Origin: Serinus canaria
Lineage: Eukaryota; Chordata; Aves; Passeriformes; Fringillidae
NCBI RefSeq assembly: GCF_022539315.1
Contig: NC_066316.1
Location: forward strand, 99,442,179 to 99,506,178
Direction: 5' to 3'
DNA length: 64,000 bases
Positions 12,572 to 25,941 of the stretch are shown piece after piece. The position numbers and the translations under genes are program-made. The notes under the pieces were generated by a model. The model did no database searches and had not been told where the DNA came from. It saw only the letters and a list, made by a program, of their open reading frames with translations. The first letter of the stretch is position 1, and each line of letters opens with the position of its first letter.

Positions 12572-15500
12572 CCCTAGGCAATGCTTCTGAGTTGCTCTCC
12601 CTTCACTTTTGAATCTTGCTTGTTTTTCTCATCTGTTATCCTTTGCTCCTTAAAATAAACTCAGGACCATCAGAGCATGTAGTGACTCAGATTTATGATA
12701 CACGATGAGTTCCATTCCCCTCGGATAGCTGAGCACAGCTGGAACAATGCAATGGGACTAGACAGGTTTGTGAGTGTTTGCAGAAGGAGAATTGTTTCTA
12801 AAATGGAGGAAGAAGCTATATTATACTGCATATGGCTTGTCAGAATTAATTTTTAAAGTACCTGTCAAAAGCCTCACATTATTTCATAGAGCCTAGGGAA
12901 ATAGCAAGAGTGGGAGAGGGAGAGGTGTAAAAAAGAATTCAAGTTGGCTAGTCCACCCCATATTGCAGATCCAGCATAAAGTTATATTGTAGTCCCTCAT
13001 CCTGAGACTGCAGATAATCCCATTAACCTCCAAACTGTTTCTGTCGCTGGAATTCTCATTTGAGATAACCTGTACTGAGATTTTACAGCTCACTGACTAT
13101 TAGAAGTCAGGGCTGTTACAATATTACATTTGAGTGAGATAACTTGATTTGCAGCATATGCTAGGTACACCCCCAAAGCATTGTCCTGATTCCAGGAGCG
13201 AGATTAAGGTACTAAGGGCTGCTGAAGCTTTTATTAAATGAACAGGGCCGGAAATGAATTCATCTGTTTGCTGTATGTAGGCACAGTTTAGCTATTAAAA
13301 AAATCTAAACCAATAGAGTAAGATTCTGATCTTAATTAAAATGGAGTAAATCCAAAGCGGCTTCAGCACACAAATAAACAGTCTGAATGCACATTTCTAT
13401 TAACTGAGATGAGAATCTGACTTAGCAATTATGAATTTACTTCAACATTTGATCTAATAGTTGCTGTTGTCTGTGGCTTTCCTTTTTTCAGCAAAAAAAT
13501 GTACTCTGTTGTGAATAACTCACCATGAGATCTCACTCCTTAGAGACATTTTCCCAGAGAGTTTTTTCTTTATTCTTGCAATGAGTAAGTGGGAAACCCC
13601 AAGGTGAGTGCACTGAGCATATGTTTCCCCTTGGGGAAATGTGTTATCATCTGAATGGCTGAGATCTGAATATCTGAACCATTAGATAAAATCATTTACA
13701 GAGGAAAAAAAAAAATCTTAAAAAATCTTTGTCCATCCTCACACTTAACTTATTTTTGCCTGCTTTAGTTAGAGGTCACTATATTTCTTCAGTGCTTTTA
13801 GGCTGTTAGCAGGCTGTGTTATAAAGGTAATGTGACTGTGCTGCACAGTAGAGCTGGATTGATTGGCATGAAACATAAACCTATCAAAAGAGAAAATCAA
13901 GCAGCCTGATAGCTCTGCTGTCAAGGCACATTTATCTTTCATTGCAGCCCTGGTGGTCCCACTGCCTGGGATTAAAAAGCTAAAATTCTGTTGTAATCAT
14001 TGCAATAATCTTGAGTTAGTGTGAAAATTTTCTATTAAAATTTCTTCTCAATAAAAACTGCATTTTGAAAACCCACATATGTGTCTCTTTACACTATGCC
14101 CCGGTGTTTGAGAAATATCTTCAGTGTTTCTCAAATACCCCTATCAACATTGCTGTATACTTCATACATGATTTCCAATACTCCTCATTTACCTTCACCT
14201 TAGTGTATCGACAGTGGTTTTACCTGTCTTGACTTGCACACCACAATGACATAGGAATTGCACTCCAAATTTGCCCTTAGGAACCTTCTCTCTGGCTTCC
14301 ACCTTTTACATACAAACTCTGGGCTTTTCACTTTGCTAGAATACCTTTAGGGTTGAGACTGTCTAGACGACATGTTTTGCATCATCATGTAGGGATTTTC
14401 TAAAGGAATTGGATCAAGTTCTTTATATATGGGTTGCTTAAACTTCTCTCAACCCTCAAGAAATGCTTTTAAATAACCAGTGAACACCCATCGCTTGCCT
14501 AGAACATGTTGACATGACAACACTGGGCCACAGCTCAAGAACAAAGTCATGGCTCTTCTAATAAAGCTGCAGATTTGCAAAAATATGGCAAGCCCATGCA
14601 CAAAAATCAGATCCAAATGTCAAATATCTTTAAAGAAATATCCTTTCTTCCATTTCTTCAGGCTTCCACATTATTTAAACTCCCAATATAAGTTCTAGTG
14701 TGATAATAGTGGGAATTGAGGACCAAAGCAACCAAATTATTTTAGAGGACACATGTGGGAACACTCCAGGTATGTATAAACCACTGGTGTGACACTGACA
14801 CCCTGGTGCCATCTAACTGTTGGTTTGTTGTTGTGGACACCACACATTCTCCTAATCTGCAGAAGTCAAAGTCACTAGCAGGGACACCAGGTCAGTGGAA
14901 AGGCTGTTTATTTTACCTATAGTACAAACCTGAAAGAAACAAAGTAGATCAGCAATTTACTACTATTAATCCATTTTTCCACAATTGTTAAGAATTGAAG
15001 TGTAGGAGAAGAGCATTTTCTTCTGCCCCATATTGTTTCACCTGGAGTCCACTACTGGGCAGGAGGTTAGAGTGTCTGCAAGTAAGAATTTTGTGTTGAT
15101 GAAATAAAATTTACACAAACGTTTTTGATAAAGATTTACTAAGCAGCAATTCTCTTTTCCTAAAGTACTGATTATTTTAAAACATTCTGTGCATATTTCA
15201 TTTCCCCTTCTGGAAGACATGCTGGCAGTCCACTGTGGTGGCCTAGGAGGATATAATTGAACATTAAAATACTGACTGCTTTCTAGGCAAGCTTAATGTA
15301 CAGTGAAATATACAGTGGATCATAATGTTTTGTACTTAACCCCATGCCAGGACAAATTTAAAGATCCATCACTTAAAGGCATGCTTATGTAGACCTTCCT
15401 ACCAACACAGAAGTTGTAATGCAGTTTGGTCAGTTAATGACATAGGAGATGATGAATTTTGAGTTGGTGTCATACATCCTGTTTCATAACTAGTATATTT

Positions 15501-16595
15501 CTAAACTGAAAAAAACTGAAAGCCAAGAAAAGGAAAATCAAGAGATTATTGTAATTAAAAAAAAAAAAACCAAAAACAAAACCCAGAAAAAACAGCCATT
15601 TTCCCTCAACATCCCTTAGCAACTCTGTGATATATCAAGGCTAATAAAGGAGACAGAAGACCTGGCGCAGACAGGAAAGAGTTGGTTTTGGAGATGGAGC
15701 TAGTAATTTCTCTTTAATTTATCAAATCTCAGTTTACTCTTTTCAGAACCTCGTTTTAAAAGCCAAAGATCATATCTGCTTTTCATCCACAGCAGGATTT
15801 CAATTGCTTCAGTTGCCTTCTGAATCTAACAGAAAGCTTGTGTTTGAGTCCTGGAAATAAGCAGTAGATAACAGTTCTGAGCAGTTTTTTCTAAACCTAC
15901 TCACATCTGTGTGTTTGTTACATGTCATTAGGAACCTAGTTAGGTGGGAGATATACTATTCCCCTGCAGTGTCTGCCATCCACATTAATAAATGTGTGGT
16001 TAGGCATGACCAATGTCTCAGAGTTCCAGCTGGTGTATATGCAGTGGTGTAGCTGCATGCATTCCAGTGAAATTGTTAAAATTTATACCAGCTGACAATC
16101 TGAACATAACTCTATGCTTTGTAAACCTCTCCATGTATCTTGATTTTGGATGGGTCTTTTAAAATAAAGTGCATACTGATGAAAGTGTACAAACCTTATC
16201 AGTCTTGTATTTCTGCTTCTATGACTCTTATATTTTTATCATTATCTGCAAATCATTTTGGGTGTGAATATTTTAAGTCATTATCAAGGTAATGTAGGAA
16301 AGTGACCTAAAATCTGTATCTACCTACTGTCCAGACTTGGTGATAAGATACAACAAGACAAGGGGAAATTTCAAGAAAAAGAAATTACAAAGACCAAGAA
16401 CAATGGCTGAATTTAACTTTTCCTACCTAATCATAAGGCCTCTATTATCACTTTATAAAACATATCTCAGTGTAAAAACAAAAAACCCAAAAACTTGGTT
16501 GGGCTGTACCTTTCTAGAGTTAGAACAGATTTCTTCTATATTGCCCTTTTTTACACAATAGTATACTAAGATGCAGACAGTAGTAAATTGGGATG
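12572..16595. other. Unique AT-rich noncoding DNA
   Basis: No gene was recognised. The stretch at about 13200-13950 has the AT-rich, low-repeat texture often seen in conserved noncoding elements, but conservation cannot be judged from one sequence. A small inverted repeat, TTTCCCC-TT-GGGGAAA, lies at about 13624-13639. Confidence 0.4.
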
Positions 16596-17412
16596 AGCTC
16601 TTGAGCCCATTCAAGGCAGAGGGGCCCCACAAAGAGACTTCTTCAAACCAGACAATGGACAATGACCATATGGAGTTTAACAGAGACAAGTGCCAGAGTC
16701 TGCACCTCCCATGGGGTGACACTGGGTGTATGGACAGACTGGGGAATGAGATGCTGGATAACAGTGCTGGGAAAGAGGACTGGTCAGCAGAAAGTTGAAC
16801 ATGAGCCAGCAGTGCCCTGGCAGCCAGGAGGGCCAACCCTGCCCTGGGGACATCAGGGACAGCATGGCCAGCTGGGCAAGGGAGGGGATTGTCCTGCTCT
16901 GCTCTGCACTGGGGCAGCCTCACCTCCAGTGCTGGGGGCAGCTCTGGGTGCCACAATACACAAAATACATTTAGCTATTAGAGAGAATCCAAAGGAGGGC
17001 TACAAAAATGGTGAAGGGCCCTGAGGGGAACCCATGTAAGGAGTGACTGAGGTCACTTGGTCTGTTCAGCCTGAAGAGGAGGAGGCGGAGGGCAGACCTC
17101 ACTGCAGTTACAGCTTCCTTCTGAAGAGAAGAGGAGGGGCAGGCACTGATCTCTTATCTGTGGTGACAGTGATAGGACCTGAGGGAATGGCCTGAGTTTG
17201 TGTCAGGAGAGGTTTAGTTTTGATATCAGTAAAATGTTGCATGATGGAGCAGGTTTTCCTAGGGAAGTGGTCACAGCAGCAAGCCTGGGAGAGTTTAGGA
17301 AGCACTTGGAAAATTCTCTCAGGCACATGGTGTGACTCAGGTCTGTCCTGCCAGGTCAGGAGCTGAACTTGAATGATTGCTTTGGGTCCCTTCAAACACT
17401 CTGATTCTATGG
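16596..17412 (+). mobile_element. CR1 LINE, 3' part (ORF2 end plus 3' UTR)
   Basis: This is a 5'-truncated CR1 retrotransposon copy. The translation around 16662-16790 keeps a diverged piece of the ORF2 (reverse transcriptase protein) C-terminal region, with an MEFNRDKCQSLHLPWG-like motif corresponding to the usual KFN-KCK-LHLG motif. Stops and shifts show that it is dead. It is followed by the GAAGGGCCCTGAGGGGA and TGACTGAGGTCACTTGGTCT stretches. It ends at the ATTCTATG tail (17404-17411). The left edge is approximate. The block 16780-16956 is almost identical to part of the minus-strand CR1 at 54864-55616, whereas the rest of the two copies is clearly diverged. The 167-codon frame on the opposite strand (16453-16956) is antisense to this element. 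Confidence 0.88.
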
Positions 17413-18472
17413 TACTGGTTTCTATATTCTCACCCCTGGAAACAATTCAGAATTGTACTGATTTGTCTTCCCCTGCCAGATTTGTTACAAGTGACCTTTC
17501 TATTCCTTTATAGCTTTTATCTGATGTCAGTTTGCATGAATGGCTACTGAGGCTACTCAAAGAAGGCATGTATGTATAAACAATCCTCCTGGTCCTTCCA
17601 GAGAAATAGTTGTGATCACTGAGACAGCCTTGGGAACAGTTGCAGTTCCAAAGCTCTGATCCCTCTGTGCTAAATATTATCATACATACTTACAAAAATT
17701 TTCTTATGCTGGGAATAATCATTATCAAGGTTGGATCCTGAATAATGCATTTGAGATAGGTTTTGGGGAGCACTGCTGGTAGAACCTTTGCCCTCTGACT
17801 TAAGTCACATAACAGCTTTCCTTTTAACCATTAAATTTCTTACAATGCCTTCCAGAATAGATGCTATGTGCAGTATTGTAAGATAATTCCTTCTTTGCAG
17901 GAGAGACAGACTTCTCTAGCAATTTCTAGTCAATTTATCCATTACATAGTTGAGTGCAGTTTTTTTTAAGAGTCAATGCATTTCTTATGCAGCATTCAAG
18001 CCTCTCTCTGGATGCTGAGTTCATGTTTTGAATCTCTTTTCTGAATGACCGTATGTAAGTTTTAGAATAAGTGCATGAGAATATAGGTCTAGACTCTTAT
18101 TCTCTTCTTCAGAACACTTTCTTCTTCAGGGGAAGAGTTTTTTCAGGGATTGCTTTTTAAGATGTGTATATACTGAACTATTATTAGTATCTTATTAGTA
18201 GTTAACATATCTTTGTACCTGATTATAAAGTTTGTCTCAACTTTCATGGTATTACTGTGGCAAGTTCTGATTTTCATTTCTCACTCAAGACTTAATTCTA
18301 CAAGAACCTGATTGCTTTGATCTAGGACACTGAGGCATGTATATAGCAACCCAGCTAGGTAGGTAAGGATATCATTAAAATATACTGGATACTTGCATAT
18401 TCAAGCTGAAAGAAAACTCTAGTTAATCAGCTTGGAACATCCAAGTCTGAGTTCTGCCACACTTGAGACATG
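17413..18472. other. Unannotated noncoding DNA
   Basis: No gene or repeat was recognised. Confidence 0.4.
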
Positions 18473-18495
18473 TTCATAGAATCATAGAATCAGCA
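18473..18495 (-). mobile_element. Possible CR1 tail remnant
   Basis: TCATAGAATCATAGAATCA resembles the inverted CR1 3' tail (two ATTCTATG-type units on the minus strand). No CR1 body follows on the right, so this is either a nearly complete 5' truncation or a chance match. Confidence 0.3.
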
Positions 18496-20096
18496 GAAAA
18501 GTAGAAAATGTGATGTTCAAAGAGGTGGAGAAATATCTGCTCAGAAAGATATGTCTGCTTCAAATATCTTCTGTCACAAAAAATAGGACAATAAAGTGTT
18601 CTCCATTTCCATAGGGGAGAAAAGACCAGGCTTAAAATTTTAGAAAGATTTCATTCAGAAAATCTTTTTACATGAGAGATAGCGATGCACTAGAATTGTC
18701 TTGGCAGCCTGTGGAATTTCAGTTAAAGAAGGATTTTAATATAAAAGTTAAAGAATTATCAGATAAAAATGACAGAGGTATGACTGATGGCTGGGACATC
18801 ATGACAGGTTAGGTGGTCTCTGAAATCTATTCAGAACCTATTTTGCATATTTTTCTCTGTGAGAACTTGAAGAAACAAAGTTAAATGCCCTCATTGTTTA
18901 GTCCATCTGCCTTCATCCTCCTCTGTAACAGAGGATACAAGCATTTGCCCAGCCACTGGGGCATGCTTTGGGGGAAAATGCAATGACTTTTAGCCAGTCA
19001 GATGCAATGGCACTAAGTGGGGATCTGGAAAAGATAGATAGCACAGGCTAAAAAACTTCAGTAGATTTGGCCAGAGTGCTTGGACTGGAACTGTGTTATC
19101 AGCATCTCTTGGGCTGCCAAGTTTTCAGTGACAGCAGAATTTAAACACTCATTTCATTGACTGCTGATTCAGTTCTATGTGAATTGAATAGGCAGTTTCT
19201 AGATCAAGAAGCAAACCTGAAAGGTCCTAATTCTACAATTGCCTATACATGAAGCTTTATCTACTTGAGTAGAACTGTTAAATGTGCCCATTCTGATATA
19301 CAAATAAAAGGAGGGATGCAATCAAAAGCCTGGATTGTACCCAAAGCATCCTGTAATTAATTAGGTGACAGTTTTTTGGTCCACAAAAACTGGTTTATTT
19401 GCCTTTTTAATAAAAATAGGAAAAAAACCCCAAATGCCCCCCAAGACTCACAGAAAACCAGCAGACATATGTGGATATATTTTGGAGTAGGTTACTGCAC
19501 CTTCACATATACTGCAACACTGGATGCTTCAAATATTTGCTTTATATAATGATATCTGTTAAAGCTCCAGTTTCTTATGTGTTTCAGTACTTGGCATGTA
19601 AAATAAGACACCTGTTTCTTCCCTCACAACATTAACTTGTCAAAGCTCAGAGGTTTTTCTCTGTTAAAATACTTGCAGCTGATAAATTGTGTAGACTCCG
19701 GGTTGTTTGATAATGGGCTTATTTGGTCTGCCATTTGAATACATCTGTTTGCATTAAATAGATGAACTGTGGAATTTATCTGTCCTTTGTGGGACATCTA
19801 AAATTTAGATAGCTATGTTTGAATGAGTCACTGATAGTCAAGGGAGAAAAATTAGGGTGGTCAATGCAGTGTTCAGCTCATCCTAAAAGAGGTCAGATGA
19901 TATTGTCTCATTGAAAAGCTCATATTGTATTTTTGAAGAAGTACAGCCATTAAGTTGTGTATATGTTTCACAAATTGTCATCAAAAGGCATAATATTTAA
20001 ACAAAAAGTTTTGTATAAGGAGTTGCCAGATTTTAACTGTCTTTTGAAATATTTGTATAGGGTGTATTGTGTAAAAGCAGCACACTGATGTTTCTG
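18496..20096. other. Unique AT-rich noncoding DNA
   Basis: No gene was recognised. The area around 19660-19850 lacks simple repeats and mobile-element signatures and could be conserved, but this cannot be tested here. Confidence 0.4.
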
Positions 20097-20121
20097 AACT
20101 TAGACCATTAAGGTCTAAGTT
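20097..20121. repeat. 10-bp hairpin, 5-base loop
   Basis: AACTTAGACC (20097-20106) pairs exactly with GGTCTAAGTT (20112-20121) across the loop ATTAA. No known RNA family matches. Confidence 0.8.
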
Positions 20122-21083
20122 GTAGTTTTTTTTGCACACAGATGGCCTGAATCCAAAAGTCAGGCCAGGTAGTGGTTAATGGGCACATTTAAAGACAAGT
20201 CAATTTTGGTCCCAGTGTTTAATGTAAGTATTTAGAAATGGGAGAGATGAAAGAGAGTTTGCTTTAATGAGGGTCTTGTCTGCAAAACATCAACTACCTT
20301 TCTGCTTCCAGGTTCTGAAAGGCTTAAAACATTATTCTTCCTTCAATTCCCAGCTCATCACAAAGCAGTCCCTATCAATTGTATCCCTGCATGTACCAGT
20401 TTCAGACAGCTATTACAGATTTTCTGCAAGTCAAAGAGAAGAAGGTCTGAGTAACAAGGCTGATCACTTTGCTATAACGTCTATGGGATGTTGGTATTTT
20501 TGCTACAGAATAAGCTTTTTCTTGTGAAATAAGACAAAACACGCATAGTATTTGTAGAATAAAACACTAAAAACTGAGATGGGTGCTTCAAACAAGCCTG
20601 GGAAAATAAGGATACAGACTTTCAAATTCAGTTTGATAAATTTAGAATATAGAGGAGGATATCAACAATGTTGACCTTAGGATCTCAATTTTATGCTTTA
20701 CTTAACATTTACAATGCATTGACAGTTAATCTATATTGTAGCTTTTTTTTTTTTTGTACTATAAAAACCCTTCATATTTTTTAGGTTGCCTTTCTTGATG
20801 AAGTGAGAAACAGCAGCTGGGTTTTTTTTTTTTTGCTCTCTTTTAAGATTAGGCCAGTATTTAATTGAATAGATAAAACTTGAGTTATGTAATAATCCAA
20901 ATGAAAAAACCCAGTTTAGAAAATTAGGAATTCTTTATTTACTGCTTTTGCCTTTTTAAAGATACCCACATCAGGTTTTGAGGTCTGGAGTGCTTATATG
21001 AGAAATTAAATTCAATACTTAAAACATTTTAATTGTGGAATTTGTTATAGGTACCTGTTGTTACTAATTATATAATTTTAGGT
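20122..21083. other. AT-rich noncoding DNA
   Basis: No gene was recognised. Poly(T) runs of about 12 bases occur near 20744 and 20822. Confidence 0.4.
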
Positions 21084-21125
21084 TCATTATGATATATAGT
21101 GCATCATTATGATATAGGTAGTGCA
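21084..21125. repeat. Small tandem duplication (20/22 bp)
   Basis: TCATTATGATATATAGTGCA (21084-21103) is followed directly by a second copy at 21104-21125 that differs by a small indel. Confidence 0.75.
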
Positions 21126-24100
21126 TCTAGAATCTAAAAATATACCTTCTAGAGATAAAATTGAGATTAAGTAATTACACAGGAAGATATTATAGAGTCT
21201 ATATTAATAAGTGGTATTTACTTGTATAAAATTCGATTCAGTTTCAGCAAATTGTAGTTTCAATATAAAAGTATGTGTATTTGAATTATCATTATTATTG
21301 TTGTCAATAATAAATTGCTTGAAGACAATCTACTCAGCCTAGTGATGGTCATTGTGCCATGACTCAGCATCTCTTCTTCAACATCTCTTTTCCTTCTTTT
21401 CTCCAGCGTAATCATTCCAGTCTAGGTCCACTGCCTAGTCTCAGCCTCTGTTAAGGTTTTGACATTGAAAAATTTCAAAGACTAGGTACATAATCTCATT
21501 TATAGTTTTTTTAATTTAACTTCTTTTGTGTCATGAGAAATTGTGAAGATTTTTTTGCTCTTTCCTGGGGCTTGAAGCCATAGGCAATATCCAAACTACC
21601 ATGTCTCTGCTGATAGTGCTAAGACCATTTGCTGCCAAAGGTATCTTATGCTGCCAACACCAACTTCAAATGTCTGTGGTAGAGGGTGCAGTCAACACTC
21701 AGCTGCTCTTCTATGCTCAGTCAGCACACATAAATGTATTGCTTTTCTCTGAACCCAGCTCTATGTAATTAGTTTTTGCACCCTTATGGGACCCTAAATC
21801 AAATGTAAATTTTAAACAAAAGTATGGCAGGGTATGTGCAGTGAATGCAGTCTCATCTCCATCGGTGGCAAAAGGATGCAGTACTGGTGTGCAGATAAGG
21901 ACGGTTTCAGCTGCATCATTCCAAGCTCTGGCAAGTCAGTTAGGTCTAGTGTGGAACAAACCTCACAGAACTTTTTCCAAATAGGCAGTGGTCATTTCCT
22001 TCATTCTTTCAGATATTCAGAAATCTCTGAAAAAAATGTGCTGAACCTGTCATTACTAACAGAAGGATGAGAAAGTGTAAAATCTCCTTACTGCTCTCGA
22101 CTTCCTTCCCCAGAAGCAGCCTGGCAGACGCTACCCTACAAGTAACAGTACTTGCAAAGTGAACTGTTGTTTCTGCTTTGTTCAGCAAGAATTTTTGCTT
22201 CTGTATAACTACACTTCAGAATCTCATCTGAAAAATCCTAAACTTCATGATTTTGTGGTTGAACACAAAGTTCGAAATATGAAGTGAATGCAACTAACCT
22301 CATGATAGCTGCTAGCATCCTTTGGCAATCTGAGGAAGTAGTATGGGGGCTGGCAGGGCAATTTAATATATTAACTAATAAAATCAATGACATCTAAAAT
22401 GTTAATATGGATAACTGTAATTTTGTGTCACTTTTAAAGCAAAATATTAATCTTTTTTGATACAGGCAGAAGAAGGTCCTGTCCTGGGGAAAATGACAGC
22501 TGGTGGCCACAAATTATTGTTTTACTGAAGATGAAAAGGTTCAAACTGCTCTTCTTCCTATGCTTTTAAAACCATGTGTGATTTTGTGTGGTACATACAG
22601 CCTGGTGTATCAGACATTGAGTCAGTGAAAGAATTCCCACTGATTTCAAGGGGTGTTGGATTCATGCCAGAAAGAGAGCAGACACATTTTCTCTAGAAGC
22701 GATATTCTCATCTGCTTTCATATGCACCAAATTCCTAATACCCTCCCCCGTTTTTCTGAGGAAACAAAACCAAACCAACCTACCAAAATCATCCTTTCCT
22801 TGTTCCTTGTTCTTTCAGTGGTTTGGTGTACTTTTGTTTAAAAATCTGTGTCTTCCTGCAAAAAGTTTGGTGCAAAAAGCCACATTCTAGCATAATGAGA
22901 GGGATACTCTGCTAACCACCATGGACAAGCCCATGGGAACAGCATGGTTCCAGCATTCATGCTGCACCAGTACAAGCTCTGGCACATCTTTTAGAACTAA
23001 TGGTTGACAAATGGCATGCAGCTTTATCCAAGTTTACTGTCACTTGCAATAAAAATTCGTGTTGGATTATATCTCTGTGTTGTAAACAGGATGAAATGTA
23101 GCTACTTATAACTTAGCAGCTGGTTTGTGACTTTGTTTCCTGTCTCATAGGAAACATCCATGCTTTCAAACAGCAACTAGTGAGTTGTGGACAAGGATTG
23201 AGTATTTTCTTGACCTGTACTGAGAATCACTAGGTCACTTTTGTAACTCTACAATTTTATATGTATCACTGTGTTCTATCTTTTTATCTCTGTCATTGTA
23301 TAGAAAACTAACTTGTCACAGCTTGTCTTTTTTAAAGTCTGAGCCTCATGATACAGTTTTTAATTTTGATAACACTGTGTGATCCTGAGTCTTACCATCA
23401 AATAATGAATGCAAAATGGTTTGGGATATTGATAAGCAGAGTCCTATGTAGATATAAATAATCTGCTTCATTCAATGTGCCTTTGAAGTCCTCTTTTGTT
23501 TGCATTTATGGGCTCTAGGACAAATTAGGACCCTGTCCTCATCCCTTCCTTACTGTGTTCTTTCTTTAAGCCTGTAATTAGCTGCAGATGAAACTGTATC
23601 TATTTAAGTGTTTAATCATTTGATTGCTCCTAGAAACATGTCCAAGTGACAGTCATTTTTCCTTTCTCTCTGCAGGTTTAGTCCCTGGCCGAAAAGTAAT
23701 TTAGGTCATTCCTGTGTCACCAAAAGCAGAAGGAAATGCCTGTTCACTGCATTTTTCACAATAGGACGGGGTGGTACAGTCCTCTTTTTTGTAACTCTGT
23801 AGACATTTTTATGGCATAGCATTACTCAGTATTTGTACACTTTTTAAGCCCAGAGGAGACAAGTAGTTTTGCAAGCTTATAACAGCAAGGCATGCAAGAC
23901 AGAGGGGAAATCTGTACTAAGGCTGCAGCTATGGCTTTTCTCAAGAAAAGGAGAAAAACCCCAAAGGTATAAAATGTTTGTTTCAAAGGGCATCAACTGT
24001 AAAAAGCAGGACTCACCCAAGAGTGTTAGAAAGGGTGGGTGGCTGCTACTGTTGAGGGATTCTCAGATGTAGGGATCCAGGTGTTATTCAAACAAAATCA

Positions 24101-24907
24101 ACTGCTGGCAGAGCTGCAAAATCACTCACTAATAAGAATGGATTGAGCACTGCCTGGGGGTGCTGACAGAAGCAAAAAGGAGAGCCTCTCCTACACACTA
24201 CATTTGTCTTACATAAAGGCTGGATTTTTGATTCACTGAGGTTGAATTTGGATGATCTGCTTCCATTATCACTTACCCTACTAACACAGCCCATTGATTT
24301 TACTACCACCTCTGTTCTCTCTCATCCCTCCTGCATCTGTGTTCCAGGAAACCTGTCTTACAGCTACTGACTCCAGAAGTGCAGACCAGCCCCAACCCGT
24401 GCTCCTCTCACACAGCCTCACACCCCAGCAGCACTTATCTGCTGCAGCAGCACGGTTGTGAGGCTGCTTCTGCTAAAAACCTTTACAGCCTGCCAGGACA
24501 ACATTAAACATCTATATTGTCCAGCTGCCAAAGGCCTCTGGCAGGCTAACATACCCCAACAGTTATTACTGTGATAAACACTGCTACTTAGAATATGCAC
24601 CAAGATGCCAACCAAAATGTGTTGCAGCATGTCAAAAAGACAAATGACAGGTTTTTCCTTCATATGGTCTATCCCTAATATAAGCTTCTGTACACCTTTA
24701 ATATGAACATTGCATATGCTCACTGTATGTAAATAAAACATTCATATAGCTAGTCAGATATTTGTTCCCAACACCAAATCCAGATACATGTTCTGGCAAC
24801 ATACAGTGCCAGAATGACTGATTGCCTCCCTGACTGCTCTTTAACAGGAATCCTCCTTATATTAAATGTATATGGACTCCCCTTCCTGGTGTGTCTATGC
24901 ACTTTTA
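21126..24907. other. Unannotated noncoding DNA
   Basis: No gene was recognised. Short frames on both strands between 21834 and 24741 have no domain signatures. A pyrimidine tract ending CTCTGCAG occurs near 23663-23676, but no exon-like frame follows it. Confidence 0.4.
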
Positions 24908-24934
24908 TACATATATATATATATGTATATATAT
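24908..24934. repeat. (TA)n microsatellite
   Basis: This is an alternating AT run interrupted once by GT. It marks the left edge of a GC-richer segment whose right edge is a (TG)n microsatellite. Confidence 0.9.
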
Positions 24935-25370
24935 CACAGTCCAGAACTCCCTGTGACCCCTTTATTTGGCTTGGCTGAAGGGAGCTGGTGAATAAGGGAT
25001 GGGAATGATGGTTCTGCTCAGAAAATGAAAATTTTAATAACAAAATAACAAAACATGGGAACCCCAGGGTATGGTGGGCAAGATCCAAAGGCATGGGTGT
25101 GGTAAACACAGCCAGGTATAGGGGGGGGTCTTTGAGGGCAAAGGTCCAATCCCAAACATGAACTTGGAACATGACCTTGTATGTACCAGGTACTGAACCT
25201 GACAAAATAGAGGATGGTTCTATTAGCATCCAACTAATTCCCATGACCCCACTCTTCTCACCATGGCCTGGCTAGGTGTCTCCCCTAAGTATCCTGTTTC
25301 CCAAGGCCTGAGGTTGGTGCTTTCTGTAAATGCTACTGAGGCTAAAGTCCCAGCTGGATATTATTCCATA
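24935..25370 (-). mobile_element. Unassigned GC-richer segment, possible degraded LTR
   Basis: This segment is clearly richer in G and C than its surroundings and is bounded on both sides by alternating purine-pyrimidine microsatellites. On the minus strand it has an LTR-like texture and an AATAAA signal in GCCAAATAAAGGGG (24957-24970 on the plus strand). I could not match it to a known family and found no clear TG...CA ends or target-site duplication. A 164-codon minus-strand frame (24750-25244) crosses it and the left microsatellite, and has no recognisable domain. It could instead be an old DNA transposon or unique sequence. Confidence 0.25.
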
Positions 25371-25395
25371 TGTACATGTGCATATGTATATATGT

Positions 25396-25437
<42 letters not shown>

Positions 25438-25450
25438 TAAAAAAAAAAAG
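25371..25450. repeat. (TG)n microsatellite followed by poly(A)
   Basis: A degenerate TATG stretch leads into a pure (TG)n run at 25401-25435, followed by 12 A residues at 25439-25450. Long (TG)n tracts can adopt Z-DNA and are usually length-polymorphic. Confidence 0.95.
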
Positions 25451-25941
25451 GTCTTTCTGTGTATTTTACATATAAGTTAATTTATTATTAAGCCAGTATA
25501 ATTTTATAGTATATAATAGAACTGAATTGATTAAATTTAGGTAATTCATAATGCCTTGAATCTGTAAGACAATAGATAAAAACCTTCTTTCTCAAATAGA
25601 GAACAGCAACCTGCCTTTGAAATGGGAATATCCTTTCCATGCAACTTGCCTGCCCATGTGAAACAACAAATCAAGAGTTGCGATCTTCCACACTCTTGTG
25701 TGCCCAGAGAGGGAAGAGAAACATTGCTTTGCAATACCACACTTGACTTTGCCCATTTCACTGACCAAAGCAAAATAAAATTCTCTACAGTTATATTCCA
25801 AGCAGAATTTCCTGTAAGTATGCTGAAGAAAGGCCACATTTTGAAACTTTTATCCACTGTACATAAGTCAGAAACCCTTTATAAGTAGCAGCTTCATGCT
25901 GAGCATCAGAATTCTTTCCTCCTTCCCTCTTTCTGCTCTAG
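25451..25941. other. Unannotated noncoding DNA
   Basis: No gene was recognised. Overlapping frames on both strands (25546-25888) are mutual shadows without a domain. The stretch ends with a pyrimidine tract (about 25917-25939) followed by AG at 25940-25941, the best splice-acceptor-like site noticed. Confidence 0.35.

Noticed and set aside
16338..16420. AAGACAAGGGGAAAT-type sequence similar to part of the CR1 3' UTR
   Set aside because: The match is short, and neither side continues the CR1 alignment in the expected order.
16453..16956. 167-codon minus-strand open frame
   Set aside because: It is antisense to a CR1 fragment. An almost identical antisense frame appears at the other CR1 copy (55367-55660), showing that it derives from the repeat.
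24750..25244. 164-codon minus-strand open frame
   Set aside because: It crosses a (TA)n microsatellite that encodes a Tyr/Ile run and an unassigned repeat-like segment. It has no recognisable domain or second exon.
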